The notes under the pieces: model-generated
What the model saw: only the letters and a program-made list of their open reading frames with translations
The model's database searches: none
What the model was told of the DNA's origin: nothing
Made by a program: the position numbers and the translations under genes
Source: Hyella sp964606015
GTDB lineage: Bacteria; Cyanobacteriota; Cyanobacteriia; Cyanobacteriales; Xenococcaceae
DNA: 16,293 bases
Assembly (NCBI GenBank): GCA_964606015.1
Contig: CAZSEZ010000077.1
Coordinates: 1 to 16,293, forward strand
Reading direction: 5' to 3'
Part shown: piece after piece, positions 1-8,105 of the stretch
Numbering within the stretch: position 1 is the first letter of the stretch
How the letters are laid out: each line of letters starts with the position of its first letter

Positions 1-157
1 ATTCCGAAATTAATATATATAGAATGCCAATCGTAGTGGCAACTGCAGAAAAAGCAGCTAAAAATAAAAGTGTTTCAATAAATTTTTCGCGAATTTGCCG
101 AGCAACCTTGGGAGAGTATAGTTGCTTGCGATTCAGGTTAACCGTATTTTGCGTCAT
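1..157 (-). CDS. pstC: Phosphate ABC transporter permease PstC, N-terminal part (runs off left edge)
   Basis: PstC is one of the two inner-membrane permease subunits of the high-affinity phosphate importer PstSCAB. Only the first 52 codons are present. The reading frame opens with ATG at 157 and an in-frame TGA lies five codons upstream, which fixes the start. The product begins MTQNTVNLNRKQ and then has an RQIREKFIETLLFL stretch leading into a hydrophobic segment (about residues 29-50), matching the first transmembrane helix of cyanobacterial PstC proteins. It lies 81 bases downstream of pstS on the same strand, as expected for a pst operon. No clear ribosome binding site is visible. The identification rests on the N-terminal sequence plus position; the rest of the gene is outside the window. 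Confidence 0.85.
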   Translation of the reverse strand, partial: MTQNTVNLNRKQLYSPKVARQIREKFIETLLFLAAFSAVATTIGILYILISE

Positions 158-182
158 TAATGTTTCAAGTCAAAACAACACA

Positions 183-210
183 GTAGGGGCGCACCATGAT
201 GCACCCTTAC
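183..210. repeat. REP-like palindrome between pstS and pstC
   Basis: An imperfect inverted repeat: the arm GTAGGGGCGCA pairs with TGCACCCTTAC across a six-base loop, with one C-A mismatch and one G-T pair. Dispersed palindromes starting GTAGGGGCG and ending in CCCCTAC or similar are common between cyanobacterial genes. In the pstS-pstC spacer it could act as an mRNA-stabilising stem that lets pstS be expressed above the permease genes; that role is inference. There is no following T-run on the minus strand, so a terminator is unlikely. Confidence 0.6.
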
Positions 211-238
211 CGTAAAAATCTCTGAGTAAGAGAAGATT

Positions 239-1207
239 CTATTTAGCAGAAGCAGTGCCAGTTACTTTATTTTGGAAACGAGCCATTGCATCTTGGTAAC
301 CTTCAGTTGTTAAAGGAACAGAACCAGTTTCAGGAACTAGAGATTCTGCATTAGTTAGATAAAACTCAACAAACTCTTTAACCTGAGGTAGTTCTGCTGC
401 ATCAGTGCTGACGTAGATATAGATAGGACGAGATAGAGGAGCATAAGTCCCATCTAGTACAGTTTCAGTAGAAGGAGCAACTGCACCTTTACCAGCATCA
501 ATCGCCAGAGCTTTGATTGCATCTTGGTTTTCTAGGTAGTAAGAAAGACCAAAGTAGCCCATTGCACCTGTGTCATTAGATACACCTTGTACCAAGACGT
601 TATCGTCTTCACTAGGAGTATAGTCAGCACGGCTAGCACCTTCTTCGCCATTGATTTTCTTGGTGAAGTAGTCAAAAGTACCAGAATCAGCACCAGGACC
701 ATAGAGTTCTAAGTCTTTGTTAGGGAATGCAGAACTTACTTGACTCCAGTTGCTAACTTTACCATCAGCCTCAGGACCCCAAATCGCATTGAGCTGGTCG
801 GTAGTGATACTTTCTAGAGGATTATCGTTATTGACCACAACTGCGATCGCATCAAAGGCAACGGGAAGCTCGATATACTCAATACCTGCTGCTGCACACA
901 GTGCTTTTTCTTTGTCTTTTATAGGACGAGAAGCATTAGAGATGTGAGTGCGTACTGCAGAGTCAGCAGAGCAGAACTTTTTGAAGCCACCACCAGTACC
1001 AGAGATACCAACAGTTACTTGAGTTGAACCTCTTTTTTCGATTTGAAATTCTTCTGCTATCGCTTCTGTAATTGGGTAAACAGTACTTGAACCGTCAATT
1101 TTAATTGTGCTTCTACCTTGGGAATTAACCGCAGGGATAGCCATAGCTAGTGTAGCGATCGCAGCAGAAACTCCTGCGACCTTTAATCCAGTTTGTTTAT
1201 AGTTCAT
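239..1207 (-). CDS. pstS: Phosphate-binding protein of the Pst ABC transporter (PstS/SphX type)
   Basis: Periplasmic binding protein that delivers phosphate to PstCAB. The 322-residue product has an N-terminal signal peptide (hydrophobic about residues 8-28, then AVNSQG) without a lipobox cysteine, so it should be soluble or anchored in another way. Phosphate-site motifs are visible: DGSSTVYPI (38-46), ISGTGGGFKKFC (68-79), a THISNASRPI segment (87-96) and GPGADSGTFDY (170-180). I chose the ATG at 1207 because AGGA lies just upstream; a TTG five codons earlier (1222) is a weaker alternative. A candidate Pho box lies about 190 bases upstream, so induction by phosphate starvation is likely. Oddity: residue 88 is His where family members that I recall have Asp (TDIS). 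The next gene is pstC. Confidence 0.93.
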   Translation of the reverse strand: MNYKQTGLKVAGVSAAIATLAMAIPAVNSQGRSTIKIDGSSTVYPITEAIAEEFQIEKRGSTQVTVGISGTGGGFKKFCSADSAVRTHISNASRPIKDKEKALCAAAGIEYIELPVAFDAIAVVVNNDNPLESITTDQLNAIWGPEADGKVSNWSQVSSAFPNKDLELYGPGADSGTFDYFTKKINGEEGASRADYTPSEDDNVLVQGVSNDTGAMGYFGLSYYLENQDAIKALAIDAGKGAVAPSTETVLDGTYAPLSRPIYIYVSTDAAELPQVKEFVEFYLTNAESLVPETGSVPLTTEGYQDAMARFQNKVTGTASAK

Positions 1208-1395
1208 GTTCCTTCGATTCAATATCTAGTGACAGTGTGCTTAATCGGGATATTACTTTGCAAAGAGCTGGTCTACTAGCGCTCATCAAAGAAAATGATT
1301 ACCTCGCCTCGTAGGATCTAAGCAATTACGTTTGTAGTTATTATTTAACCGACTGAGTAATATTACGGAAGCAGCTTTATCTGAAGGTAACTATT

Positions 1396-1435
1396 GGATT
1401 AAGAGTTGGTTAAACCAATCAAGTCATAAGTTAAA
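1396..1435 (-). promoter_or_regulatory. Candidate Pho box upstream of pstS
   Basis: Read on the minus strand, the segment contains TTTAACTT, then a weaker CTTGATTG, then TTTAACCA and CTTAATCC. The last two are spaced exactly 11 bases, and the first lies 21 bases before the third. These match the cyanobacterial SphR/PhoB box (PyTTAAPyPy followed by T or A, repeated with three-base spacers). It sits about 190 bases before the pstS ATG, so a long leader is implied. The rest of the 1208-1499 gap shows no gene. Confidence 0.6.
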
Positions 1436-1465
1436 AACAAAAAGCGGATGACAAACACCACCCGC
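1434..1465 (-). terminator. Rho-independent terminator of lpdA
   Basis: On the minus strand, GCGGGTG (1465-1459) pairs with CATCCGC (1450-1444) across an eight-base loop, with one G-T pair. It is followed by TTTTTGTTTTT. It lies 35 bases after the lpdA stop and directly abuts the candidate Pho box of pstS. Confidence 0.85.
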
Positions 1466-1499
1466 TACTAACGAATCAAATGATTAGCTAAATTTGGAA

Positions 1500-2924
1500 T
1501 TAGACTACAGCTCGTTTGTAAGCTTCATCTAAAACTTCCGATAATGTCGGATGTGTGTGGACATTAAAAGCAAGGTTGGTTACAGACTCACGTTTAGCGA
1601 TCGCATTTGCAGCTTCTTGAATCAAGTCAGAGGCATGGATGCCAATAATATGGACTCCTAATAGCTCGCCACTATCTTTGTTGTAGATAATTTTGGCCAT
1701 ACCTTCAGTTTCTTTTTCAGCTAGAGCTTTGGAGTTACCTTTGTAATAGGTTTTGGCAGTTGCTACCTTGAAGCCTTCTTTGGCTCCTAGCTCTTTGGCT
1801 TGGTCTTCGGTTAGACCAACATAGCTAATTTCAGGATGAGTAAAGGCTGCTGCAGGGATACAACGATAGTCGATTTCTTTGCTACGACCACACATATTTT
1901 CTACTGCCACAACTCCCTGACCAGAAGCAGCATGGGCTAACATCATTTTGCCAGTCGCGTCACCTACGGCCCAGATATGAGGCACAGGTTTACCGTCTTT
2001 GAGGACTTGCAACTTGTCATTAACAGGAATAAAGCCTCGTTTGTCAATTTCTACTGCGAGAGTTTCTAAACCTAAATCTTTAGTTGCAGGGATACGACCT
2101 GTAGCAACCAAACAAGCATCGACTTCTAAGACATCGACTACTTCTTTGGTTTTGGCATCGGTAAGCTCAATAGTTACAGGTGCTCCAGGAGTAATTTTAG
2201 TAGCAAAAACTCCTGTATAAGTTTCAATATCGCGAGGATCGATCAGGGTGCGCTTAGCAATCTTGGCAATTTCGCGATCAAAGCCAGGCATCAAGTTATC
2301 GAGAGCTTCGATCATGGTGACTTCTGCGCCCAAAGCTGTGTAAACATCGGAAAATTCTAAACCGATATAACCACTACCAATAATGGCAACCCATTCGGGC
2401 AGAGATTCTAGCTTGACAGCATTATCGCTTGTAAAGACAGTCTTGCCATCTACTTCGATGCCACGAGGCACAAAAGGTACCGAACCAGGGCAAAGCATAA
2501 TTTCTTTGGCAGTATAGGTCTTGTCGCCCGATTCACCAGAGACAGTTACTTTTTGCGTTCCCGCAACTTTACCCCAACCTCTTAAAATATCGACATTGAG
2601 TCTGGTCAGACTACCAGTGAGGTCTTTTTGGATTTTACTAACTAAGTCCCCTGCGTGATCTGCGATCGCAGCACGATCAAACTGGACGCCATTAACTTGG
2701 ATACCCATCGACTGCAAATGAGCTGTATCGTTCATTTCACGAACACGACCAGAAGCAGCCAACAGAGCCTTAGAAGGAATACAACCACGATTTACGCAAG
2801 TTCCTCCCATATCACCAGCTTCGACAATGGCAGTTTTTAAACCACACTTCACCGCGTGAATTGCAGCACCGTGGCCACCAACACCAGCACCAATAATAAT
2901 TAAATCGTAATCAAATTCACTCAT
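1500..2924 (-). CDS. lpdA: Dihydrolipoamide dehydrogenase (E3 component)
   Basis: Flavoprotein that reoxidises dihydrolipoyl groups with NAD+, serving the pyruvate dehydrogenase complex and, in cyanobacteria, also the glycine cleavage system. The 474-residue product has the FAD-binding motif GAGVGGHGA (12-20), the redox-active disulfide CVNRGC (Cys43, Cys48), an NAD-binding GSGYIGLEF segment near residue 183, a second FAD motif (AVGDATG), and the C-terminal catalytic HPTLSE (His458, Glu463) on the dimerisation domain. Full length for the family. ATG start; only a weak GAG-type ribosome binding site is seen. It lies 62 bases downstream of the pentapeptide gene on the same strand and ends in a strong terminator. 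No odd residues noticed. Confidence 0.97.
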   Translation of the reverse strand: MSEFDYDLIIIGAGVGGHGAAIHAVKCGLKTAIVEAGDMGGTCVNRGCIPSKALLAASGRVREMNDTAHLQSMGIQVNGVQFDRAAIADHAGDLVSKIQKDLTGSLTRLNVDILRGWGKVAGTQKVTVSGESGDKTYTAKEIMLCPGSVPFVPRGIEVDGKTVFTSDNAVKLESLPEWVAIIGSGYIGLEFSDVYTALGAEVTMIEALDNLMPGFDREIAKIAKRTLIDPRDIETYTGVFATKITPGAPVTIELTDAKTKEVVDVLEVDACLVATGRIPATKDLGLETLAVEIDKRGFIPVNDKLQVLKDGKPVPHIWAVGDATGKMMLAHAASGQGVVAVENMCGRSKEIDYRCIPAAAFTHPEISYVGLTEDQAKELGAKEGFKVATAKTYYKGNSKALAEKETEGMAKIIYNKDSGELLGVHIIGIHASDLIQEAANAIAKRESVTNLAFNVHTHPTLSEVLDEAYKRAVV

Positions 2925-2986
2925 TAGTTTTTTCTCTATATTTCTCGCAATCTATTATTTTAGGGTTTCTTGGTTGAAACGGAAAT

Positions 2987-3496
2987 CTAACGGCAAAGGA
3001 GACTTTCTCTGGTATCTACTCCTGTGGTAGGGTTTGTCCCCTCAGCTCTTTGGCAAAGTAGATAGGTTTGATAGCGATCCATAATCGCCCCAGTAAAATC
3101 CGCTCCCGTAATATCTGTCCCCTCAAAGGTTGTACTAGTAGCCACAATGTCTTGCAAGACAGCGTTAGAAAGATCGCATTTTTCAAACGCAACCCGATCC
3201 ATTAATGATTCGGTGAGATTCGCCCCAGATAAGTCGGAGTTAGTAAAAGCAGCCTTAGTCAAAATAGTTTTACTAAGATCAGAACCTGCAAAATTAGAAT
3301 TGCGAACATCCGCAGCAGCAAACACCCCACTCTGGAGATTCATTGCGGAGAAGTCTTCATCATGTAATTCACTGTAGGTGTAGTTAACCGCACTATCATC
3401 CGCATTTACTGGCTTTGCGATCGTACTTACCATAAAGATCGCTAAAACAAGAATTAGTAAGCCACGGAGCAGTATACGTAAAGATTTCTGGATCAT
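2987..3496 (-). CDS. Secreted pentapeptide-repeat protein, thylakoid-lumen type
   Basis: A 169-residue protein with a positively charged N-terminus, a hydrophobic core (about residues 9-26) and a likely signal cleavage after PVNA (residue 32), so export to the lumen or periplasm is expected. Residues about 45-135 follow the A(D/N)LxX pentapeptide pattern (SNFAGSDLSKTILTKAAF and further units), which folds as a right-handed quadrilateral beta-helix. The C-terminal tail holds GTNPTTGVDTRESLLC and a matching upstream Cys (LLCQRAEG), a Cys pair that I recall from the lumenal pentapeptide proteins of cyanobacteria and plant chloroplasts (TL15/TL17 group). The biochemical role is unknown. I prefer the ATG at 3496; a TTG at 3523 would add nine residues ahead of the signal. 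It may be cotranscribed with lpdA. Confidence 0.85.
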   Translation of the reverse strand: MIQKSLRILLRGLLILVLAIFMVSTIAKPVNADDSAVNYTYSELHDEDFSAMNLQSGVFAAADVRNSNFAGSDLSKTILTKAAFTNSDLSGANLTESLMDRVAFEKCDLSNAVLQDIVATSTTFEGTDITGADFTGAIMDRYQTYLLCQRAEGTNPTTGVDTRESLLCR

Positions 3497-3597
3497 GCCT
3501 ATTTCAATACTGTTGTATGTCAATAATACTTAAAAATAATTCATAATTGAAGGACATCTTAATCTAGCTATTTTAGGCGCTCAAACTGAGCTTACTC

Positions 3598-3626
3598 TTG
3601 ATACTTCTACTAATTACATATATAAA
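3598..3626 (+). promoter_or_regulatory. Sigma70-type promoter for manC
   Basis: TTGATA (3598-3603) and TATAAA (3621-3626) are separated by exactly 17 bases, each differing from consensus by one position. The predicted start near 3633 leaves a leader of about 77 bases before the manC ATG. An AAGGAG inside the leader is not followed by a usable start codon. Confidence 0.6.
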
Positions 3627-3709
3627 GGAGACGATTTCTAATTTGCCTGCCAAGATATAGACATATTTTACAGAGCCTAAGCTAAACAAAAAATTAAATT
3701 AACCCACTT

Positions 3710-4774
3710 ATGACTACACAACTAATTCCCATCATTCTTGCTGGTGGTAAAGGAGAACGTTTTTGGCCTGTGAGTCGTCTCAAAAACCCCAAACAATTTC
3801 TCTGTTTGGATGGTAGCGATCGCAGCTTGATGCAAGCTACAGCAGACCGTTTACTTAATTTGGCTGGCGGTTGGGAAAACTTGTGGGTCATTACTTCAGA
3901 AATTATTGCTGATGGTGTGAGAAAACAATTACCAGATCTACCTGAGAGCAATTTACTGATCGAACCTGAAGGCAGAGATACGGCTCCAGCTGTGGCCTGG
4001 GCAACTCTAGAAGTTGCCAAACGCTATGGGAAAGAAGCGATTGTGGGATTTTTCCCTGCGGATCATTGGATCGGCGATCATGAAGCTTATGAGCAAACCC
4101 TCATTGCAGCAGTTCAACAAGCAGAAACCGAGTCTTCAATTGTGACTTTAGGAATTAGGCCCAATCAACCCTCTACTGGCTATGGCTATATTGAGCAAGG
4201 CGTTGAAAAAGGAAACTTCAAAGATTTACCTGTCTACCAAGTAACCCGCTTTACCGAAAAACCAAACCGTGAGAAGGCCCAAGAATTTATCGATACTGGT
4301 AGATACTGTTGGAATAGTGGCATGTTCATTTTTAAAGCAGGAGTAGTTTTAGATGAGTTGGCGGCTCATGCACCTCAGGTACTCAATCCTCTCTTGGAAA
4401 AAGGCAAGGCCGCTTACGCAGACTTAGAGAAGCTCAGCATCGACTATGCCCTAATGGAAAAAACCAACTTAGCTTGTGTTTTACCTGCGAATTTCGGTTG
4501 GGATGATCTTGGCGACTGGAATGGTGTAGAGAGACTACTCAAAAAAGACCAGGATAACGTAGAGCTAGTCAACAGACACGTAGCACACGAAAGCAAAGGT
4601 AATGTCCTCTACTCTAGTGACGAATCAGAAGTTTTTGTAACCATTGGTTTGGAAGATGTCGTTGTCGTGCGCGATGGCAATGTCACGATGGTAGTCAACA
4701 AAAACTCTACCCAAGATATCAAGAAAGTAGTTAAGTCTCTATACAAGGATGATGAGCTAAAGAAATTGCTTTGA
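3710..4774 (+). CDS. manC: Mannose-1-phosphate guanylyltransferase
   Basis: Makes GDP-mannose from mannose-1-phosphate and GTP, feeding fucose, mannan, exopolysaccharide and LPS synthesis. The 354-residue protein has the nucleotidyltransferase signature of this family at residues 11-30 (AGGKGERFWPVSR, then NPKQF), plus FPADHWI, FTEKPNRE and NSGMFIF further on. At this length it is the monofunctional type: there is no C-terminal cupin isomerase domain as in the roughly 480-residue bifunctional ManC/AlgA enzymes. ATG start, with no strong ribosome binding site. It stands alone, with its own promoter and a hairpin terminator immediately downstream. A family 2 glycosyltransferase lies 2.4 kb further on, but no operon link is seen. 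Confidence 0.93.
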   Translation: MTTQLIPIILAGGKGERFWPVSRLKNPKQFLCLDGSDRSLMQATADRLLNLAGGWENLWVITSEIIADGVRKQLPDLPESNLLIEPEGRDTAPAVAWATLEVAKRYGKEAIVGFFPADHWIGDHEAYEQTLIAAVQQAETESSIVTLGIRPNQPSTGYGYIEQGVEKGNFKDLPVYQVTRFTEKPNREKAQEFIDTGRYCWNSGMFIFKAGVVLDELAAHAPQVLNPLLEKGKAAYADLEKLSIDYALMEKTNLACVLPANFGWDDLGDWNGVERLLKKDQDNVELVNRHVAHESKGNVLYSSDESEVFVTIGLEDVVVVRDGNVTMVVNKNSTQDIKKVVKSLYKDDELKKLL

Positions 4775-4815
4775 ACTTGATTGAGTAATGAGTAAAAAGA
4801 AATAGATGTTTGTGC

Positions 4816-4853
4816 GATCGCTAAAGGGAAGTATCTTTGGCGATCTTTTGTTT
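4816..4853 (+). terminator. Rho-independent terminator of manC
   Basis: GATCGC (4816-4821) pairs with GCGATC (4840-4845), extended inwards by AAAG/CTTT after one T-G position. The loop is GGAAGTAT and TTTTGTTT follows. The left arm is part of a HIP1 octamer (4814-4821). It sits between the convergent manC and def and may serve both. Confidence 0.75.
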
Positions 4854-4854
4854 A

Positions 4855-5373
4855 TTAGCTCAAAATCAGCTCTTGATATTCCGCCTCAGTATATAGATCC
4901 TCTGTCGAAACAACGCGATCAGGAAATAACACCCCATTGAGATGATCTAACTCATGCTGGAAAATTCTAGCTACAAAATCTGTTAAAACTTGATGCTGTT
5001 GCTTCCCAGCGATATCCGTGTAGGCTACTTCTATTTCTCGGTAGCGGGGAACTAAACCTCTAACATCAGGAACACTCAAACAACCTTCCCAATCTTTAAC
5101 CACTTCATCACTGTGACTAAGGATAACTGGGTTAATCATCGCAGTAGGAGACATCTTTGGCGCATGTGGATAGCGAATACTGGGACGAGAAGCCACAACG
5201 AAAATTTTCCATGATTTACCGATCTGGGGAGCAGCAATGCCAACTCCATTTGCTTGCTCCGCAGTCTGAATTAAATCCTGGGCTAGTTTTAAAACTTGCG
5301 CCTCTGTTGGTTCTCTAACTATCTGGGATTGATTTCTTAAGCGAGAATCACCAATTTTAAGTATTTCAATCAT
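4855..5373 (-). CDS. def: Peptide deformylase
   Basis: Metalloprotease that removes the N-terminal formyl group from nascent proteins at the ribosome. All three family motifs are intact in the 172-residue product: GVGIAAPQ (43-50), EGCLS (96-100, metal ligand Cys98) and HELDH (140-144, metal ligands His140 and His144, catalytic Glu141). The length is normal for a bacterial enzyme. ATG start at 5373, ten bases after the stop of cobA-hemD on the same strand, so the two are probably cotranscribed. It is convergent with manC and shares the terminator region. Confidence 0.95.
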   Translation of the reverse strand: MIEILKIGDSRLRNQSQIVREPTEAQVLKLAQDLIQTAEQANGVGIAAPQIGKSWKIFVVASRPSIRYPHAPKMSPTAMINPVILSHSDEVVKDWEGCLSVPDVRGLVPRYREIEVAYTDIAGKQQHQVLTDFVARIFQHELDHLNGVLFPDRVVSTEDLYTEAEYQELILS

Positions 5374-5383
5374 GAGTTAGTAC

Positions 5384-6898
5384 TTAGTAGCTCGTGTTGC
5401 TATTTTCTATGATGGCTGTAGTGAGTCCTTCTAAAGTATATTCACTAGCTTCAATGTCTACTCTGCCTAGAAGTTCATGGCAAGTAAGTGAAGTTTGTGG
5501 ACCAATGGATGCGATCTCAATCTTGGCTAAAACCTGATCTACTTGGTTGGGGTCAGTCACTTGAGTTTTTATTAGTTGTACGAAGTTGCTTACCGTTTTC
5601 GAGCTAGCAAAAGTTACAATATCGATCTGCTGTTTTTGTAGTGCTTGCCAAGCTACTAGATCTATTTGCTTGGGACATCCTGATTCATAAGCTGAAACCT
5701 CGACAATTTTGGCTCCCTTGACTGCTAACTCCTGCCTTAGAAGAGCTCTCCCACCAGACTCCACCCGAGGAAAGAGGATTTTTTGTTGCGACAACTCCTC
5801 AGGAAAAGTCTCTACCAAAGAATCTGCAACATAATTTAGGGGAATAAAATCAGGCTGAATATTATATTTTTCGAGAACAGCAGCAGTTTTTCTACCGACT
5901 ACTGCAATCTTAACTCCTGCCAAGGCACGACTATCTTTGCCTAAGGTTTTGAGCCGATCAAAGAAGTAGTTAACCCCATTCGCCGAAGTGAGAATCAACC
6001 AATTAAAAGAACTTAGCTCTGCGATCGCGCTATCCAATTCCTGCCAGCTAGAGGGAGCAGTGATTGCCAAAGCAGGCATCTCTACTACTGTGGCACCTTG
6101 CTCTTGCAATAGAGTAGTAAATTTACTGGACTGCTCCGCAGCACGAGTAACCAGAATAGTTTTACCTATTAAAGGTTGGGAATCATTACTTTTTAAAGGA
6201 GGGATAGACACAACTTGGCCGATAACTATGACTGCAGGGGACAAAACCAAACCTGCTGTTTTTTTTACTATATCGGTTAAGGTTCCCCGAAATGCCTTTT
6301 CTCCTGGTTGTGAACAATTATGAATTATCGCGATTGGTTCTTGAGGAGAACGTCCCGATCCAATTAAGTTACTGATAATCTGTTGAAGCGATCGTGTACC
6401 CATCAAAATTACCAAGGTATCGATCTTGGCTAAAGCATCCCAATCGAGATTTTCTGGTTGATGTCCAGTGACAACAGCAAAGCAACGACTCAAAGCTTTA
6501 TCCGTCAAAGGAATTCCTGCCAATAAAGGTGCAGCCAAAATAGAGGAAATACCCGGTACCAGCTCAAAATCACATTTAGCCTCTGTTAAAGCAATTATTT
6601 CTTCCCTTGCTCTACCAAAAACTAAAGGATCACCACTTTTGAGTCGCACAACTCTTTTTCCTTGGCAGCAATAGGCCACAAGGAGTTGATTAATTTTGGC
6701 TTGTGGTGTGCTTGCTTTCCCCCCTCGCTTACCAACATCAAGCAACAAACAATTAGCAGGAACCAAATCCAATAATTTATCTCCTACCAATGCGTCGTAA
6801 ATTAGTACTTCCGCTTTAGTCAATAGTTCCTGAGCTTTAACAGCCAGATAAGCACTATTACCTACTCCAGCACCAACAAGATAGACCTTGCCTCTCAT
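5384..6898 (-). CDS. cobA-hemD: Fused uroporphyrinogen-III C-methyltransferase / uroporphyrinogen-III synthase
   Basis: Two enzymes in one 504-residue chain. The N-terminal part (about 1-235) is a SUMT/CobA methyltransferase, which makes precorrin-2 from uroporphyrinogen III for siroheme and cobalamin. It shows IYDALV (33-38), GKRGG (56-60), SGDPLVFGRAREE (88-100), LAGIPLT (126-132) and ILMG (164-167). The C-terminal part (about 246-500) is HemD, which closes hydroxymethylbilane to uroporphyrinogen III. It shows TRAAEQ, ILTSANGVNYF, FASSKTV and IASIGPQTS. Such fusions are known in several bacterial groups. Oddity: the SAM-binding loop reads GAGVGNSAYLAV, whereas the usual form is GAGPGDPxLLT, so the conserved Pro and Asp are replaced. 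ATG start. It is followed ten bases later by def. Confidence 0.93.
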   Translation of the reverse strand: MRGKVYLVGAGVGNSAYLAVKAQELLTKAEVLIYDALVGDKLLDLVPANCLLLDVGKRGGKASTPQAKINQLLVAYCCQGKRVVRLKSGDPLVFGRAREEIIALTEAKCDFELVPGISSILAAPLLAGIPLTDKALSRCFAVVTGHQPENLDWDALAKIDTLVILMGTRSLQQIISNLIGSGRSPQEPIAIIHNCSQPGEKAFRGTLTDIVKKTAGLVLSPAVIVIGQVVSIPPLKSNDSQPLIGKTILVTRAAEQSSKFTTLLQEQGATVVEMPALAITAPSSWQELDSAIAELSSFNWLILTSANGVNYFFDRLKTLGKDSRALAGVKIAVVGRKTAAVLEKYNIQPDFIPLNYVADSLVETFPEELSQQKILFPRVESGGRALLRQELAVKGAKIVEVSAYESGCPKQIDLVAWQALQKQQIDIVTFASSKTVSNFVQLIKTQVTDPNQVDQVLAKIEIASIGPQTSLTCHELLGRVDIEASEYTLEGLTTAIIENSNTSY

Positions 6899-7175
6899 AA
6901 AAATCCTTCGAACAATTTTTCTTTTCTAGCTTCATTGTATGTACTGATTAGGCCCGTATTAAGTAGTACAACAATTAAATCTCAGTAAAAACATGCATTT
7001 TCAGACAACTGGTGTTAGAATCTGTGCCTGAATACTTGCTAGTGAAACTTTTGTTTGATGAGTATCTAAGGTTTAAAAATCCCTGTAGCTTATTTGAAAC
7101 CCAAAAGACTTCTTATCGAATATCTTTCTTAGTCTGTGTTAGTTTTTACCTGTTAAAAAAATAAGCCAGTTCACA

Positions 7176-8105
7176 ATGTTAGTTTCTATTTGTGTTATTA
7201 CCTACAAAAGACCACAAGGTTTGAGACGTTTACTAGAAGGAATTAATCAGTTATCTTTCACCCGAACTCGGCCACCTGAAATAGAGGTGATAGTAGTTGA
7301 CAATGATGATCAAGGTTTAGCAAATAGAATTTGTGCAGAAATAAAACCAGAATTCAAATGGCATATTAAAACAGGATTTGAGCCCAAAAGAGGCATCGCT
7401 TTTGCTCGAAACAAATCTATAGCTTTAGCTTCTAATAATTCCGATTTCCTTGCAATTATTGATGATGATGAAGTTCCCGACCCCTCCTGGCTCGAAAACT
7501 TATTATTAACGGCAGACAAATACAATTCGGATATAGTTACTGGCCCTGTTATCCCCTATTTTCCCCATCACAACTCTTCTAGCTGGGTTGTTAAGGGTAA
7601 ATTTTTTAGTGCAGCTAATTATAGAACAGGAGAACAAAGAACAGTTGCTTTCACCCATAATGTTCTAGTCAAAGCCAGTATTTTAAGACAGCTAAATCCT
7701 GTTTTCAATAATCGGTTAGCTCTTATTGGTAGTTCTGATGCTTACTTGTTTATGAATCTCTACAAGTCAGGTTACAAGATTACCTGGTCAAATGAAGCAG
7801 TTGTTAGAGAATGGATTCCGAAATCCAGAACGAACTTGAAGTGGATTTTGTTGCGTGGCTATCGAACTTGGAGTGATCATAGTTCTTTCGAAAAAGAGTT
7901 ATATCCTTCTGTGCTCACTCAGTCCATTAGAGTCTTCAAAGGTTGCACTCTAATAGTAATAGGCTTGTTAGGATTTATTCCTTCTTTGCTGATGGGTAAA
8001 GCCAGAATAGTTAAGTCATTACTATTTGCTTTTAGAGGTGTTGGTACTCTAGGGGGACTACTAGATTTGCACTATCAAGAATATAAAAACGTTACTCAAG
8101 AGTAA
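7176..8105 (+). CDS. Family 2 glycosyltransferase with C-terminal membrane segment
   Basis: A 309-residue GT-A fold transferase. The N-terminal nucleotide-sugar half opens with VSICVITYKRPQGL (3-16), then IEVIVVDNDD (36-45), RGIAFARNKSI (72-82), and the metal-binding IDDDE (95-99). Towards the C-terminus a hydrophobic stretch (about 257-274) suggests membrane attachment, which fits transfer onto a lipid-linked or membrane acceptor. Donor and acceptor cannot be told from the sequence. ATG start; no clear ribosome binding site. The gene stands alone between cobA-hemD (divergent) and the prolyl oligopeptidase (convergent), with 270-base gaps on both sides. A short GATGAT/ATCATC hairpin lies just after the stop without a T-run. 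A role in exopolysaccharide or cell-surface glycan synthesis is likely but not shown. Confidence 0.87.
   Translation: MLVSICVITYKRPQGLRRLLEGINQLSFTRTRPPEIEVIVVDNDDQGLANRICAEIKPEFKWHIKTGFEPKRGIAFARNKSIALASNNSDFLAIIDDDEVPDPSWLENLLLTADKYNSDIVTGPVIPYFPHHNSSSWVVKGKFFSAANYRTGEQRTVAFTHNVLVKASILRQLNPVFNNRLALIGSSDAYLFMNLYKSGYKITWSNEAVVREWIPKSRTNLKWILLRGYRTWSDHSSFEKELYPSVLTQSIRVFKGCTLIVIGLLGFIPSLLMGKARIVKSLLFAFRGVGTLGGLLDLHYQEYKNVTQE

Noticed and set aside
24..215. 63-codon plus-strand frame at the left edge
   Set aside because: It is antisense to the start of pstC, whose N-terminal sequence is recognisable, and crosses the REP-like palindrome.
3625..3700. Strong AAGGAG at about 3626-3630 suggesting a leader ORF before manC
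   Set aside because: No ATG or GTG follows at a usable distance, and a possible TTG frame stops after five codons.
6899..7175. Gap before the glycosyltransferase checked for a tRNA or small RNA
   Set aside because: No cloverleaf, strong hairpin or convincing promoter was found by eye.
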